Notes: generated by a model not told the origin, from the sequence alone. 38,278 bases of DNA from an uncultured Luminiphilus sp. (GCA_938084055.1 CALKDK010000042.1:1-38278); one strand, 5' to 3'; numbered from the stretch's first letter, positions 18,165 to 28,382 are shown. A program made the numbers and translations.

Positions 18165-19571
18165 TTACACCGAGTAGTACATGTCAAATTCAACGGGGTG
18201 GGTTGTCATGTCCAGCCGTTCTATTTCTTCGCGCTTGAGTTCGATGTAGGCATCGATCATGTCATTGGTGAACACATCGCCCCGGGTCAGGAATTCCCGA
18301 TCCTCATCCAGTGCATTCAGCGCCATGTCCAGGCTTGAAGCAACCGTGGGGATGGCCTTTGCCTCCTCCGCTGGCAGATCGTAGAGATCTTTGTCGGCGG
18401 CTTCGCCCGGGTGGATCTTGTTCTGGACGCCGTCGAGACCGGCCATCAGCATGGCCGCAAAAGCGAGGTAGGGGTTCGCCGTGGGATCCCCGAACCGGAC
18501 TTCAATCCGCTTGCCTTTGGGTGAAGGCTCGTAGGGAATTCGGATGGAAGCAGAGCGGTTGCGGGCGGAGTAGGCGAGCATCACCGGCGCCTCAAAGCCC
18601 GGCACCAGTCGCTTGTAGCTGTTCGTGGATGCATTGGCAAAGGCGTTAAGGGCCCTCGCGTGCTTTATGATGCCGCCGATGTAGTACAGCGCAGTGTCTG
18701 AAAGCCCAGCATAACCGTCGCCAGCGAAGGTATTGTCGCCGTCTTTCGCAACCGACTGGTGGACATGCATACCGGACCCGTTGTCGCCAACGAGGGGTTT
18801 GGGCATGAATGTGGCGGTCTTGCCGTAGGCGTGGGCCACATTGTGAACACAATATTTGAGAATCTGCACCTCGTCGGCTTTCCTCACCAGGGTGTTGAAC
18901 CGAATGCCGATCTCACACTGGCCCGCGGTACCTACTTCATGGTGGTGAACTTCGACGTCGAGTCCCATTTGCTCCATGGCTGAACACATGGCGGCCCGTA
19001 TATCGTGGAGGCTGTCCACGGGTGGAACCGGAAAGTAACCGCCCTTTACGCGGGGTCGGTGACCGGTATTACCATCGTCGTACTGGTGGGAGGATGACCA
19101 TGCCGCTTCCTCGGAATTGATCGTGTAGCCGGCCCCGCTGATATCGGCGTGCCATTTCACGTCGTCAAAGACAAAAAACTCTGGCTCGGGCCCGAAAAAC
19201 GCGGTGTCACCGACGCCGGACGAGGCGAGGAAGGCCTCCGCGCGCTTCGCAACGCTTCGGGGGTCCCGCTCGTAGCCCTGCATGGTCGAGGGCTCAATGA
19301 TGTCACAGCGCAGGATGACGGTGGCGTCATCCGTGAAGGGGTCGATGATGGACGTGTCATCATCGGGCATCAGGATCATGTCGGATTCGTTGATACCCTT
19401 CCAGCCGGCAATCGACGACCCGTCAAACATTTTGCCCTCTTCAAAAAAATCTTCATCAACCTCAGTGGCAGGAATGGAGACGTGCTGTTCCTTGCCCTTG
19501 GTATCGGTAAATCGCAGGTCGACCCAGCGGATATCGTTGTCTTTGATCAGCGTGAGCGTGCGCTCGGACAT
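18165..19571 (-). CDS. glnA: Glutamine synthetase type I
   Basis: A 468-residue dodecameric enzyme making glutamine from glutamate, ammonia and ATP. Metal and substrate motifs are intact: [49 protein letters not shown] and [15 protein letters not shown]. The adenylylation tyrosine Y397 ([10 protein letters not shown]) is present, so control by GlnE is expected. The ATG at 19571 follows AAGGAG. A sigma-54 promoter lies about 100 bases upstream with NtrC-like sites beyond it. Downstream on the same strand come a stem-loop, the DUF4124 gene, ntrB and ntrC. Confidence 0.98.
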   Translation of the reverse strand: MSERTLTLIKDNDIRWVDLRFTDTKGKEQHVSIPATEVDEDFFEEGKMFDGSSIAGWKGINESDMILMPDDDTSIIDPFTDDATVILRCDIIEPSTMQGYERDPRSVAKRAEAFLASSGVGDTAFFGPEPEFFVFDDVKWHADISGAGYTINSEEAAWSSSHQYDDGNTGHRPRVKGGYFPVPPVDSLHDIRAAMCSAMEQMGLDVEVHHHEVGTAGQCEIGIRFNTLVRKADEVQILKYCVHNVAHAYGKTATFMPKPLVGDNGSGMHVHQSVAKDGDNTFAGDGYAGLSDTALYYIGGIIKHARALNAFANASTNSYKRLVPGFEAPVMLAYSARNRSASIRIPYEPSPKGKRIEVRFGDPTANPYLAFAAMLMAGLDGVQNKIHPGEAADKDLYDLPAEEAKAIPTVASSLDMALNALDEDREFLTRGDVFTNDMIDAYIELKREEIERLDMTTHPVEFDMYYSV

Positions 19572-19633
19572 GGCTAACTCCTTGAAGTAACTTGAACGGG
19601 GCGTCGTATTGGCCCCTTTTGCCTGATGATTGG

Positions 19634-19648
19634 GGCATGCACCATGCC
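19634..19648. repeat. Inverted repeat in the glnA leader
   Basis: GGCATG-CAC-CATGCC is a perfect 6-bp inverted repeat with a 3-base centre. It falls about 13-27 bases after the predicted sigma-54 start of glnA. It could be a protein site or a small leader hairpin; no function can be assigned. Confidence 0.4.
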
Positions 19649-19671
19649 ATGAATCACCCTCCCCGGGCTAG

Positions 19672-19688
19672 TGCAAGGGATATGCCAG
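19672..19688 (-). promoter_or_regulatory. Sigma-54 promoter of glnA
   Basis: On the minus strand the sequence CTGGCATATCCCTTGCA matches the -24/-12 consensus (TGGCA-N6-TTGCA). The GG and GC elements are exactly 10 bp apart. Transcription would begin near 19661, giving a leader of about 90 nt. ntrB and ntrC are encoded just downstream of glnA, so NtrC control is expected. Confidence 0.87.
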
Positions 19689-19784
19689 CGCGCCATTTTG
19701 GTTCAAAAAAAATGTAAGCCATTGATATTAATGAAAATTTTTTGTTCTCTACGGGTGTAAAAATAAAACACGGCCCGGTTATCC

Positions 19785-19841
19785 GCACAATAATAGTGCA
19801 CAATGCATTCTTTTGGTGCGTATTGCGCACCATAATAGGTC
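19785..19841. promoter_or_regulatory. Array of NtrC-like enhancer sites upstream of glnA
   Basis: Three 15-bp elements resemble the NtrC site GCAC-N7-GTGC. The element at 19785-19799 (GCACAATAATAGTGC) has perfect arms. The one at 19805-19819 (GCATTCTTTTGGTGC) has one arm mismatch. The one at 19827-19841 (GCACCATAATAGGTC) is weaker. Their centres (19792, 19812, 19834) are 20-22 bp apart, about two helical turns, and lie roughly 130-175 bases before the glnA start. The second and third elements together contain a perfect inverted repeat, TGGTGCG-N5-CGCACCA (19814-19832). The 395-base glnA-typA gap also holds an AT-rich tract (19700-19770); no clear typA promoter was found. Confidence 0.65.
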
Positions 19842-19966
19842 TTCATTGCCGATATGCGAAAAGATCCCACCCGGCCCGGCAGCCGTAATATTGCAGACCT
19901 GTTTTGCGGTGCCCTCTGTTAGACTCCGCGCCGCCCGACCCCATACCCCCCGGAGAGACCAGCAAC

Positions 19967-21784
19967 GTGATCAGCCAACTGAGAAATATCGCCATTATTG
20001 CCCACGTTGACCACGGTAAGACCACGCTGGTGGATTGCCTGTTGCAGCAGTCTGGCACCCTGGACCGCAAATCGGCAGGGACCGAGCGCATCATGGACTC
20101 CAATGACCAGGAGAAGGAGCGGGGCATTACCATTCTCGCCAAAAATACGGCGATTCGCTGGCAGGACTATCGCATCAACATTGTCGATACGCCCGGGCAT
20201 GCGGATTTTGGGGGTGAGGTTGAACGCGTACTGTCTATGGTTGACTCCGTCCTGCTGCTGGTCGATGCCGTTGACGGTCCAATGCCCCAGACGCGGTTTG
20301 TGACCTCAAAGGCCTTCGAGCGAGGCCTCAATCCGATTGTTGTGGTTAACAAGATTGATCGTCCCGGTGCGCGTCCTGACTGGGTTGTAGACCAGGTGTT
20401 CGACCTGTTCGATACCCTTGGCGCGACAGAGGAGCAGCTGGACTTCCCCATCATTTATGCCTCCGCCCTGAACGGGATTGCCGGTGATGAGCACGAGGCC
20501 ATGGCAGACGATATGGGACCGCTGTTCCAAACGATTGTGGAACAGGTTCCACCGCCAAAGGTGGATACTTCCGGACCCCTGCAACTGCAGATTTCGGCTC
20601 TTGATTACAGTAGCTATGTGGGCGTCATCGGTGTGGGGCGCATTTCCAGGGGCTCGGTAAAACCCAACACACCTGTGGCGGTGATTGACCGCCAGGGGAG
20701 CAGCCGGTCGGCAAAAGTTCTGCAAGTCATGGGGTATGACGGACTGGAGCGCGTGGAGGTGGGCGAAGCCCAGGCGGGCGACATTGTCTGCATTACCGGC
20801 ATTGACGCGCTTAATATTTCCGACACTTTGTGCAGCGTCGATCATCCAGAACCCCTGCCGCCTCTCTCGGTCGATGAACCCACAGTCAGCATGACCTTCC
20901 AGGTCAACGATTCTCCGTTTGCCGGGTTGGAAGGCAAGTATGTCACCTCTCGCAATATCCGAGAGCGCTTGGAACGGGAGCTTATCCATAACGTTGCCCT
21001 GCGTGTTGAAGAGGGTGATTCGCCGGACAAATTCACTGTCTCGGGGCGCGGCGAGCTGCACCTTTCTGTCCTGATAGAGAGTATGCGCCGCGAGGGTTTT
21101 GAACTCGGGGTATCGCGACCGGAGGTGATCCAGAAAGAAATCGATGGTCAGTTGTGTGAGCCTTATGAACACCTGGTGATTGACTGCGAGTCTGAGCATC
21201 AGGGACGCGTGATGGAAGAGCTGGGCCTGCGTCGTGCTGAAATGAAGAACCTGGTGATCGATGGCGGTGGTCGGGTCCGGCTTGAGTTCATTGTGCCTGC
21301 GCGGGGTTTGATTGGTTTTCGCTCACAATTTCTCACCCTCACCTCGGGGTCCGGCATCATGACCCATGTATTTGACCATTACGGGCCCGTGAAAACCGTC
21401 GAGCTGGGCGGGCGCGCCAATGGTGTGCTGGTGTCTATGGTTAAGGGCAAGACCTTGGCCTATGCCCTGTACAACCTGCAGGAACGGGGTCGGCTGTTTA
21501 TTGATCCCAACAAAGAGGTGTATGAAGGGCAGATTGTAGGCCTGCACAGCCGGGGCAATGATCTGGTGGTTAATCCAACGAAGGCAAAGCAACTGACCAA
21601 CGTCCGGGCATCGGGCACCGATGAGGCGCTCATTCTAACGCCCCCCGTGAGGCACAGTCTCGAGCAGGCGCTGGAATTTATCGAGGATGACGAGCTGGTC
21701 GAGGTCACCCCTGATAGCATTCGGCTGCGTAAAAAGCTGCTTCTCGAACATGAACGTAAACGCGCGGCCCGCAGTGCTGCCTGA
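19967..21784 (+). CDS. typA: Translational GTPase TypA/BipA
   Basis: A 605-residue ribosome-binding GTPase of the EF-G family involved in stress adaptation and 50S assembly. G1 is AHVDHGKT (12-19), G2 contains RGITI, G3 is [13 protein letters not shown] and G4 is NKID. The EF-G-like domains and the BipA-specific C-terminus ([30 protein letters not shown]) are complete. The GTG at 19967 was chosen because the family begins M-I-x-x-L-R-N-I-A-I-I; GGAG lies upstream. An in-frame TTG at 19904 is rejected. It is divergent from glnA and converges on elaA with a 22-base gap. Confidence 0.96.
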   Translation: MISQLRNIAIIAHVDHGKTTLVDCLLQQSGTLDRKSAGTERIMDSNDQEKERGITILAKNTAIRWQDYRINIVDTPGHADFGGEVERVLSMVDSVLLLVDAVDGPMPQTRFVTSKAFERGLNPIVVVNKIDRPGARPDWVVDQVFDLFDTLGATEEQLDFPIIYASALNGIAGDEHEAMADDMGPLFQTIVEQVPPPKVDTSGPLQLQISALDYSSYVGVIGVGRISRGSVKPNTPVAVIDRQGSSRSAKVLQVMGYDGLERVEVGEAQAGDIVCITGIDALNISDTLCSVDHPEPLPPLSVDEPTVSMTFQVNDSPFAGLEGKYVTSRNIRERLERELIHNVALRVEEGDSPDKFTVSGRGELHLSVLIESMRREGFELGVSRPEVIQKEIDGQLCEPYEHLVIDCESEHQGRVMEELGLRRAEMKNLVIDGGGRVRLEFIVPARGLIGFRSQFLTLTSGSGIMTHVFDHYGPVKTVELGGRANGVLVSMVKGKTLAYALYNLQERGRLFIDPNKEVYEGQIVGLHSRGNDLVVNPTKAKQLTNVRASGTDEALILTPPVRHSLEQALEFIEDDELVEVTPDSIRLRKKLLLEHERKRAARSAA

Positions 21785-21806
21785 CCTGATCAGGATATAA
21801 GACGCC

Positions 21807-22259
21807 TCAGTTGAGGAGCATCTCAAAGTGAGGCAGGTCGTCTTCCAGATAGGGCCCGTCCACCGTCACAAAATCGAGGCTGTGGTAAAACTCCTGTAGG
21901 TAGCCCTGACCACTGATTCGAATGCCCGTTCCTGGCCACAACCCGCGGCTGCAATCAATACCGCGAATCATCAGGTCCCTGCCAAGCCCTCGCCCGCGGA
22001 ACTCTGCGGCAACGACAACCCTGCCAATTGACGCCTCCTCGTAGCTGATGCCGGGAGGAACGATGCGCATCCCTGCGATTAGGCTGCCATCCAGAAAGCC
22101 CTCTAGGTGCCAGCAGAGAGGATCCTTGCCATCGGGATCGAGGTAGGGGCACCCCTGCTCCACCACGAAAATGCCTGCCCGGAGTTTAAGCATCGCGTGC
22201 CACTCCCGGGCGCTGTACAGATCGAAGTGGCGGAAGCGCCACTGGAGTTGGGTGGACAT
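21807..22259 (-). CDS. elaA: ElaA-type GNAT N-acetyltransferase
   Basis: A 150-residue single-domain acetyltransferase. It matches ElaA in the N-terminal signature LRAGIFVVEQGCPYLDPDGKD. The acetyl-CoA loop IGRVVVAAEFRGRGLGRDLM follows, and FYHSLDF sits near the end. The substrate is unknown. The start is ATG at 22259. It is divergent from the cyclic-nucleotide-domain gene across 111 bases. Confidence 0.9.
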   Translation of the reverse strand: MSTQLQWRFRHFDLYSAREWHAMLKLRAGIFVVEQGCPYLDPDGKDPLCWHLEGFLDGSLIAGMRIVPPGISYEEASIGRVVVAAEFRGRGLGRDLMIRGIDCSRGLWPGTGIRISGQGYLQEFYHSLDFVTVDGPYLEDDLPHFEMLLN

Positions 22260-22370
22260 AGGCTGGCCGTAATTTCAGGTTATTTTCCCGCGCACTGTGG
22301 CCGCGGTGGGACATGCAGAGTTTATCGGGTTACGATCTGTTGGGACAGGGAGCGGATAAGGGTTGCTTGG

Positions 22371-23183
22371 ATGCTGACTACAGGACAGGCTGGAGAGGAT
22401 TTCAAGCGCCTTAACGACGCGGCACGGTTGTCCCTGTCTCGCGCAGTAGATGGTCTCGAAGTCGAGTGCCGGACCATGGAACTCAGCGCGAGCCCGGCGG
22501 CCGAGTTCAAGGTATTACCCCATGGCACTGTGGGGCGAGTGGAGACAGGGATGGTTGCGGTTCTGCACAATAAGACCGTGGTCAGTGTTCTCGAGGCTGG
22601 AGATCTCGTTCTGGGAGATACCGAGTGGGTTGGCAACGGCGTGGAACCGCTGCAGTTTGGATCGGAGGCGGGCGCGTCTGTCAGTCTCTGGGACCGGACA
22701 GCACTCATGGCAGCAGTCACCGCAGATGAACAGCGGTTGTTCAACTGGCAGGCGGCGCAGGCGCAGACCTTGTCATTGATCTACCGGCTCAACGCCCTTC
22801 ATATCCGGCAGATGGTGGGTTTAGGCGGCCAGACAGAAATTTACCAGCAAGGGGCGGTTATTATCCGACAGGGCGATCCGGCTGATGATGTATTTTCAAT
22901 GGTTGAGGGAATGGCTGATGTGCTTGTCAATGAACAGTCAGTGGCAAAAATCCACGCCGGAGAACTGTTCGGTACCATGGCGGCCTTGACCGATGGTCAT
23001 CGGAACGCGACCGTGATGGCCACCGAACGCTGCTCGGTTCTGCGAGTGCCAAAAGACCGGTTCTTCGAGATCATTCGGACGCGTCCCGAGGCTGTTCAGG
23101 GGTTGTTGGTGGACATGGCCCGAGCGATCACCACACTCAACGAAGAAGTTGTGGCATTACGCCACCGAGCGTCCCGAAACTGA
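22371..23183 (+). CDS. Cyclic-nucleotide-binding-domain protein
   Basis: A 270-residue cytoplasmic protein without signal peptide, membrane segment or DNA-binding motif. Residues 150-240 form a recognisable cNMP domain (GAVIIRQGDPADDVFSMVEG), with a phosphate-binding-cassette-like segment GELFGTMA (197-204) followed by R211 in HRNATV. Residues 45-140 look like a second, strongly diverged copy: a beta-rich stretch (GRVETGMVAVLHNKTVVSVLEAGDLVLGD, cited in part) closed by a helix. The ATG at 22371 is preceded by AAGGG; the frame is open to 22107 but overlaps elaA. It sits 37 bases before parC and may be co-transcribed. The ligand and output are unknown. Confidence 0.75.
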   Translation: MLTTGQAGEDFKRLNDAARLSLSRAVDGLEVECRTMELSASPAAEFKVLPHGTVGRVETGMVAVLHNKTVVSVLEAGDLVLGDTEWVGNGVEPLQFGSEAGASVSLWDRTALMAAVTADEQRLFNWQAAQAQTLSLIYRLNALHIRQMVGLGGQTEIYQQGAVIIRQGDPADDVFSMVEGMADVLVNEQSVAKIHAGELFGTMAALTDGHRNATVMATERCSVLRVPKDRFFEIIRTRPEAVQGLLVDMARAITTLNEEVVALRHRASRN

Positions 23184-23220
23184 AACACACCTGCGGTGAA
23201 CATAAAGAGAGCTGCTGTCC

Positions 23221-25479
23221 ATGACTGACCCGGTAATGGGTGCCACAAACCCCGAAACCCTCTCACTGCGTGACTATGCTGAAAAGGCGTATCTCGATTA
23301 TTCGATGTACGTCATTCTGGATCGTGCCCTGCCCCACATCGGGGATGGTTTGAAGCCGGTTCAGCGGCGCATTGTTTACGCGATGAGCGAGCTTGGGCTG
23401 AAATCGACCGCGAAATTTAAAAAATCCGCACGCACTGTGGGTGATGTCATTGGTAAGTTTCACCCCCACGGCGACAGTGCAGCCTATGAAGCCATGGTAT
23501 TGATGGCTCAGGATTTCAGCTATCGCTATCCACTTGTTGATGGTCAGGGTAACTGGGGTTCACCTGATGATCCGAAATCCTTCGCCGCCATGCGCTACAC
23601 CGAATCGAGGCTGACGCGGTACGCCGAAGTGCTGCTGAATGAGCTGGGTCAGGGCACCGTGGACTGGCAGCCAAATTTTGATGGCACTCTGGAAGAACCC
23701 AAAGTGCTTCCCGCCCGTGTGCCCAACCTGTTACTTAACGGGACCACGGGTATCGCCGTGGGAATGGCGACCGATATCCCGCCCCACAATCTGCGTGAAG
23801 TGGTCAGCGCGGCGATCCGGTTACTGGATGCTCCTCGCGCGGGGCTGGAAGACCTGAGCGACATCATCAAGGGACCTGACTTTCCCACAGAGGCAGAGAT
23901 CATTACGCCCCGGGCAGAGATTGACGCCATGTACCAGTCCGGCCGCGGCTCGCTGAAGATGCGGGCGGCGTGGCGGGTCGAGGATGGTGCGGTGGTTATC
24001 CATGCCTTGCCCCATCAAGTGTCGGGGTCGAGGGTGCTTGAGCAGGTTGCGGCCCAAATGCAGGCTCGTAAACTTCCCATGGTCAGCGATCTGAGGGACG
24101 AATCAGATCACGAGCACCCCACCCGTTTCGTTATTGTCCCGCGCTCGAACCGGGTCGACCTTGAGGCCCTGATGAGTCACCTCTTCGCGACAACAGATTT
24201 GGAGCGCAATTACCGCGTCAATCTGAATGTTATCGGGATAGATGGACGCCCCGGGGTCAAGCCCCTGGCCAAGATACTCCTCGAATGGCTTGAATTTCGC
24301 CGCACCACTGTGCGCCGACGTCTTGACTATCGATTGGAAAAAGTGCTCAAGCGACTGCATATTCTTGAGGGCTATCTTGTTGCCTATCTGAATATTGATG
24401 AGGTCATACGGATTGTTCGGGAGGAGGATGAACCCCGGACGGCACTGATGTCCGCCTTCGGCCTGACTGAGGTGCAGGCAGACGCCATTTTGGATCTCAA
24501 GTTGCGCAACCTCGCCAAGCTTGAGGAAATGAAAATCCGTGGGGAGCAGGAGGAGCTTGCTGCCGAGCGGAGCACGCTTGAGAAGACTCTGGGCAGTGAA
24601 GCTCGCCTGAAAACCCTGATAAAAAAAGAGCTTGAAGAGGTGGCGAGCAGCCACGGGGATGATCGCAGGTCGCCGCTTGTTGAGCGGGAGGAGGCCCGGG
24701 CCTTCAGTGAGCTGGAACTGACCTCCGCTGATCCCCTGACCATTGTGCTGTCTGAAAAGGGTTGGATCCGTGCCGGAAAGGGCCACGACCTTGACCCCGC
24801 TACCCTCAGTTATAAATCCGGGGACGGATTCAAACTGGCAGCCAAGGGGCGGAGCAACCAGCCCACCGTGGTCTTTGATTCCACAGGGCGTGGCTACAGC
24901 CTGCCCAGCCACCAGTTGCCCTCGGCCCGGGGACAGGGGGAACCGTTGACAGGCCGGATTAATCCGCCCTCAGGCGCGACCTTTGAAGCGTTACTGACCG
25001 GGACAGACAGCGATCGCTACCTGCTCGCAAGTGATGCCGGCTATGGATTTGTCGCACGTTTTGCTGATCTGCAAACCAAGAACAAGGCCGGTAAAGCCGT
25101 ATTGTCACTGCCCAAAGGAGCCGGTGTCCTGCAGCCGGGTAGGGTCGGTGCCGATGACGCGCAGGCCCTGGTGGCGGCGGTGACGAGCGAAGGGCGTTTA
25201 CTGGTATTCCCACTGACGGAACTGCCGGAACTGGCCCGGGGCAAGGGCAATAAAATTATTGGCATACCCACAGCCCGGGCCGCTGCTCGCGAAGAGCTTA
25301 TGGTGGGGGTGGTCGTGCTGGTACCCGGTGACACCCTACAGGTCACAGCCGGTCGTCAGCACCTCAAGCTGAAATTTGCTGATTTGGAGCATTATCGGGG
25401 CGAGCGGGGGCGCAGGGGCAACAAACTACCCAAGGGGTTCCAGAAGGTTGCAGGCCTGAACGTGGTCGGAGCTGAATGA
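23221..25479 (+). CDS. parC: DNA topoisomerase IV subunit A
   Basis: A 752-residue ParC that decatenates chromosomes together with ParE. The catalytic tyrosine is Y126 (AAMRYTESR). The quinolone-resistance region [12 protein letters not shown] has the sensitive-type S86 and E90 (E. coli S80/E84). The breakage-reunion core (to about 480) is followed by a C-terminal beta-pinwheel that lacks an obvious GyrA box. Length matches the E. coli protein. ATG at 23221. No parE gene is adjacent. It converges on the pseudo-cyclase gene with a 9-base gap. Confidence 0.96.
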   Translation: MTDPVMGATNPETLSLRDYAEKAYLDYSMYVILDRALPHIGDGLKPVQRRIVYAMSELGLKSTAKFKKSARTVGDVIGKFHPHGDSAAYEAMVLMAQDFSYRYPLVDGQGNWGSPDDPKSFAAMRYTESRLTRYAEVLLNELGQGTVDWQPNFDGTLEEPKVLPARVPNLLLNGTTGIAVGMATDIPPHNLREVVSAAIRLLDAPRAGLEDLSDIIKGPDFPTEAEIITPRAEIDAMYQSGRGSLKMRAAWRVEDGAVVIHALPHQVSGSRVLEQVAAQMQARKLPMVSDLRDESDHEHPTRFVIVPRSNRVDLEALMSHLFATTDLERNYRVNLNVIGIDGRPGVKPLAKILLEWLEFRRTTVRRRLDYRLEKVLKRLHILEGYLVAYLNIDEVIRIVREEDEPRTALMSAFGLTEVQADAILDLKLRNLAKLEEMKIRGEQEELAAERSTLEKTLGSEARLKTLIKKELEEVASSHGDDRRSPLVEREEARAFSELELTSADPLTIVLSEKGWIRAGKGHDLDPATLSYKSGDGFKLAAKGRSNQPTVVFDSTGRGYSLPSHQLPSARGQGEPLTGRINPPSGATFEALLTGTDSDRYLLASDAGYGFVARFADLQTKNKAGKAVLSLPKGAGVLQPGRVGADDAQALVAAVTSEGRLLVFPLTELPELARGKGNKIIGIPTARAAAREELMVGVVVLVPGDTLQVTAGRQHLKLKFADLEHYRGERGRRGNKLPKGFQKVAGLNVVGAE

Positions 25480-25488
25480 GGAAGCGCG

Positions 25489-26748
25489 TCAGTCCCCTTG
25501 ATCGTCGCTGACCACCAGCGCTCTCATCAGGATTTCCCGCTGGCGCTCGAGTAGGTCCCGGTGCCCGTCGGCAAAGGCACCCATCTGCTTCGAACCGCCA
25601 GCTCCCGTTTCAATGGCAACCCGGGTTGTCAGCTCAAGATCGTCAGTTACAAAATCCGACAGGCGTACTTGATCCCCTGCTTGCCGAGCGAGCACTTCAA
25701 GTTCATCTACCGCAGACTGCGTATACAAACCCGGATAAATATCCTCACCGTCACCCCGGCCGAGTTCACTGCCTCCCACGGCAATGCCCAAACCCACCGT
25801 CAGCCGCAATAGCGCCTCAAGCTTGGGCGCACTCTGCTGGATGAGCCAGGCAGAGCTCGCCGCGCGAACGGCGGCTGAAGTGATTTTGTGGGGGCCGGTA
25901 AACCAGATGGCAACGCCAAACTGTCGTACGACCTCGAGTTCACCGCCATAAAATCCGGCTGCGCCGTAAAGCATACGGTGGATGTGAGCGACGTAGCGCT
26001 GCAAGCGGCGTTCATCGACGGTCTCGAGGTAGCCCGGCAGGCTTCGGAAATGAATAAATAAAATGGCTGTGGTGACGTAATGATGGTCGCCACGGGGGGC
26101 CTCTACGGAGGGTGGCCTCAGTAAGTCCAGGGGGAGAGCGGCGACACGTTCTCTGAGAGCTTTTACTTCATTGGTGCTTACTGCGGCGGGATCCCCGACC
26201 GTGCCCAACTCCGCCGCCACGGCCTGTAGATTTTTTCCAAGTCGCAGGGCAAGCGTCCGCGTTGCAATGAATACGGCCACGCTCAGGAGTATGGCCAGTC
26301 CCGACATGGACAGCAGGAACTGGAACTGCGTCCGGTCCTGCACCGCCGTGTTAAGTGCGACCTCGGCGGTACCGGCTTGATCACCGGCTATGATGATCGC
26401 GGCATCATAGGCAAAGTCGCCCGAACTCCGGTCACCGGCCGCGGCGAGCTCATGGCCGTCCACATCGAGCGCCCGTGTTGCCGCGATACCTTGTTGCTCT
26501 GTGAGCTTGTTCAGCTCGCCAACAACCCCCAACAGATCGCCCGTAGCCATCTCGCTACCCAACCGACGTGCGAGTTGTTCTGCCACGGCGCGCCCGTATT
26601 CGCCCTGAAGGTTGGCTTGGGTATAGGCGCCTGATTGTGCCGCTAGGGCAACCAGCGCGAGGTTTGATACGAGGCAGCACAGGCACGCAACGGTTGCCAG
26701 TTGCTGGTGCAGGGGCAGGTTGTTGAAAGCCGTTATCAGGGCGCGCAA
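25489..26748 (-). CDS. Membrane protein with degenerate class III cyclase-like domain (Smp/AhpA position)
   Basis: About 419 residues. There are two transmembrane helices (about 13-37 and 142-164) with a periplasmic domain between them. A short linker leads to a cytoplasmic domain (about 226-360) with the shape of a class III nucleotide cyclase. The metal-binding positions look lost: LFIHFRSLPGYLE lacks the first aspartate and VVRQFGVAIWFTG lacks the second. Position next to serB and divergent from it resembles E. coli ytjB/smp and Pseudomonas homologues. The start is uncertain. TTG at 26748 has AGAGG upstream and places TM1 at the N-terminus; the frame is open to 26835, overlapping serB. Confidence 0.75.
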   Translation of the reverse strand: MRALITAFNNLPLHQQLATVACLCCLVSNLALVALAAQSGAYTQANLQGEYGRAVAEQLARRLGSEMATGDLLGVVGELNKLTEQQGIAATRALDVDGHELAAAGDRSSGDFAYDAAIIIAGDQAGTAEVALNTAVQDRTQFQFLLSMSGLAILLSVAVFIATRTLALRLGKNLQAVAAELGTVGDPAAVSTNEVKALRERVAALPLDLLRPPSVEAPRGDHHYVTTAILFIHFRSLPGYLETVDERRLQRYVAHIHRMLYGAAGFYGGELEVVRQFGVAIWFTGPHKITSAAVRAASSAWLIQQSAPKLEALLRLTVGLGIAVGGSELGRGDGEDIYPGLYTQSAVDELEVLARQAGDQVRLSDFVTDDLELTTRVAIETGAGGSKQMGAFADGHRDLLERQREILMRALVVSDDQGD

Positions 26749-26826
26749 GGAAGAGGCCTCTTTCAGGGTATTGGGCAGTATAAACCTGCGGTGTGCGCTA
26801 TGCTTGCCCGCGCCAAGGAACACACT

Positions 26827-27756
26827 ATGACGCAAACAAACTATACACTGACTGCGATAATGGCGGCGGATGAGCCGTTGCGCTTCGCACCTGTTGAACA
26901 GCTGCTGGGAACTCCCGGGGGCAAGCCCGTGCCGTATCGTGACTTGCCCGTGCCAAGAACACTCGCTGGGCAGCGCGCCGCGCGTACCTATTTTTTACCC
27001 CCAGATGTCGATACAGAGGGCCTGCGGACGTCTCTGGCAACCGTTGATGGGCACGCGGCTATCGATTTAGTGATTCAGTCTGTGGCGGCAAGAACCCATC
27101 GATATCGGCTCGCTGTGTTTGATATGGATTCCACGTTGATTCGCTGTGAGGTCATTGATGAGCTTGCCCGCTTTGCGGGTGTAGGGCAGCACGTGGCAGC
27201 CATCACCGAACGCGCCATGTGTGGTGAGCTGGACTTCGAGGCCAGCTTCAGGGAGCGACTCGCTTTACTCGCGGGGTTGGATGCCCGTTGTATCGATCAG
27301 CTGGCGGCAGAATTACCCGTGACCGAGGGTGTCGGCGAGTTAATCACCACACTTCGCGCTCGTGGTATTTACACCGTGATTCTCTCGGGAGGATTTTTGC
27401 CTTTTGCCGAGGCGCTGCAGCGTCAGTTCGGTTTTGACGAAGTCCATGCCAATGTATTGGACGTTCATCGGGGGCAGGTCACCGGGAAGCTGCGCCCCCC
27501 TGTCGTCAACGGTGACTACAAGCGGCGTACCATGTTAAGCATCGCCGAGCGGCTCAAACTGTGTCCAGCTGACATACTGGCGGTGGGGGACGGCGCCAAC
27601 GACCTGCCCATGTTGCTGGCAGCGGGTTTCAGTGTTGCCTATGCGGCAAAGCCGGTGGTCGCAGAGCGCGCAGACTGTCATATCCGCCACGTTGGGCTCG
27701 ACGGACTGCTCTACTTGATGGGGTCCAGTGGCGAGCTCGATGGGCCACGACGCTGA
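26827..27756 (+). CDS. serB: Phosphoserine phosphatase
   Basis: A 309-residue HAD-family enzyme for the last step of serine synthesis. The catalytic aspartates are D99 and D101 in FDMDSTLIR. Motif II is VILSGGF, the motif III lysine lies in NGDYKRR, and motif IV is VGDGANDLPML. Residues 1-85 form the diverged ACT-like N-terminal domain typical of gammaproteobacterial SerB. The ATG at 26827 is preceded by AAGGAA at 6 bases. The frame continues upstream to 26701, but that part overlaps the divergent gene and is not SerB-like. Confidence 0.95.
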   Translation: MTQTNYTLTAIMAADEPLRFAPVEQLLGTPGGKPVPYRDLPVPRTLAGQRAARTYFLPPDVDTEGLRTSLATVDGHAAIDLVIQSVAARTHRYRLAVFDMDSTLIRCEVIDELARFAGVGQHVAAITERAMCGELDFEASFRERLALLAGLDARCIDQLAAELPVTEGVGELITTLRARGIYTVILSGGFLPFAEALQRQFGFDEVHANVLDVHRGQVTGKLRPPVVNGDYKRRTMLSIAERLKLCPADILAVGDGANDLPMLLAAGFSVAYAAKPVVAERADCHIRHVGLDGLLYLMGSSGELDGPRR

Positions 27757-27809
27757 ACTCTACCTGAGCCTGGGGTATCATCCGCGGCGGTTCATGCAAG
27801 GAGTGTCAG

Positions 27810-28382
27810 ATGGCCAATTTTTCTACCAATGAGTTTAAGCCGGGCCTGAAGGTTATGTTGGATGGCGAACCCTGCTCCATCCTGGAGAACGAATTCGTCA
27901 AGCCGGGCAAGGGCCAGGCGTTCAACCGGGTGAAGTTGCGTAATCTTCGTTCTGGGCGTGTCTGGGAACGGACTTTCAAGTCGGGCGACAGTCTTGAAGG
28001 TGCCGACGTGCTCGATGTTGAGCTGGAGTACTCCTACACCGACGGAGAATTTTTCTATTTCATGGATCCGGTCAGCTACGACCAGCATGCTGCAGGGGCC
28101 GATGCGGTGGGTGATACCCAGAAGTGGCTGAAGGAGCAGGAGAAGTACGAGGTCACCCTGTACAACGGGGCACCGATTACTGTCACCCCGCCGAACTTCA
28201 TCGAGCTGGAGATCACCGAGACGGATCCTGGATTGAAGGGAGATACGGCGCAGGGTGGGTCAAAGCCTGCGACCCTGGCCACAGGTGCGGTGGTCAGGGT
28301 GCCCCTGTTTATCTCCCAGGGTGAGGCCATTCGTATCGATACCCGGACCGGGGAGTACGTCAGCCGCGCCAGCAAGAGTTGA
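27810..28382 (+). CDS. efp: Translation elongation factor P
   Basis: A 190-residue EF-P that relieves ribosome stalling at polyproline. The tip lysine K34 (VKPGKGQAF) is the site beta-lysylated by EpmA. The three OB-like domains are complete, ending with the signature [26 protein letters not shown] (cited in part). The ATG at 27810 is preceded by AAGGAG. epmA follows after 9 bases in the same direction, an enzyme-substrate pair in one transcript. K34 rather than arginine shows the lysylation rather than the rhamnosylation type. Confidence 0.97.
   Translation: MANFSTNEFKPGLKVMLDGEPCSILENEFVKPGKGQAFNRVKLRNLRSGRVWERTFKSGDSLEGADVLDVELEYSYTDGEFFYFMDPVSYDQHAAGADAVGDTQKWLKEQEKYEVTLYNGAPITVTPPNFIELEITETDPGLKGDTAQGGSKPATLATGAVVRVPLFISQGEAIRIDTRTGEYVSRASKS

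Noticed and set aside
20306..21199. Long open frame (297 codons) antisense to typA
   Set aside because: It lies wholly inside typA, has no recognisable motif and is explained by codon bias on the coding strand.
24103..24912. Long open frame (269 codons) antisense to parC
   Set aside because: It is a shadow of parC: no ribosome site, no family resemblance and complete overlap with a conserved gene.
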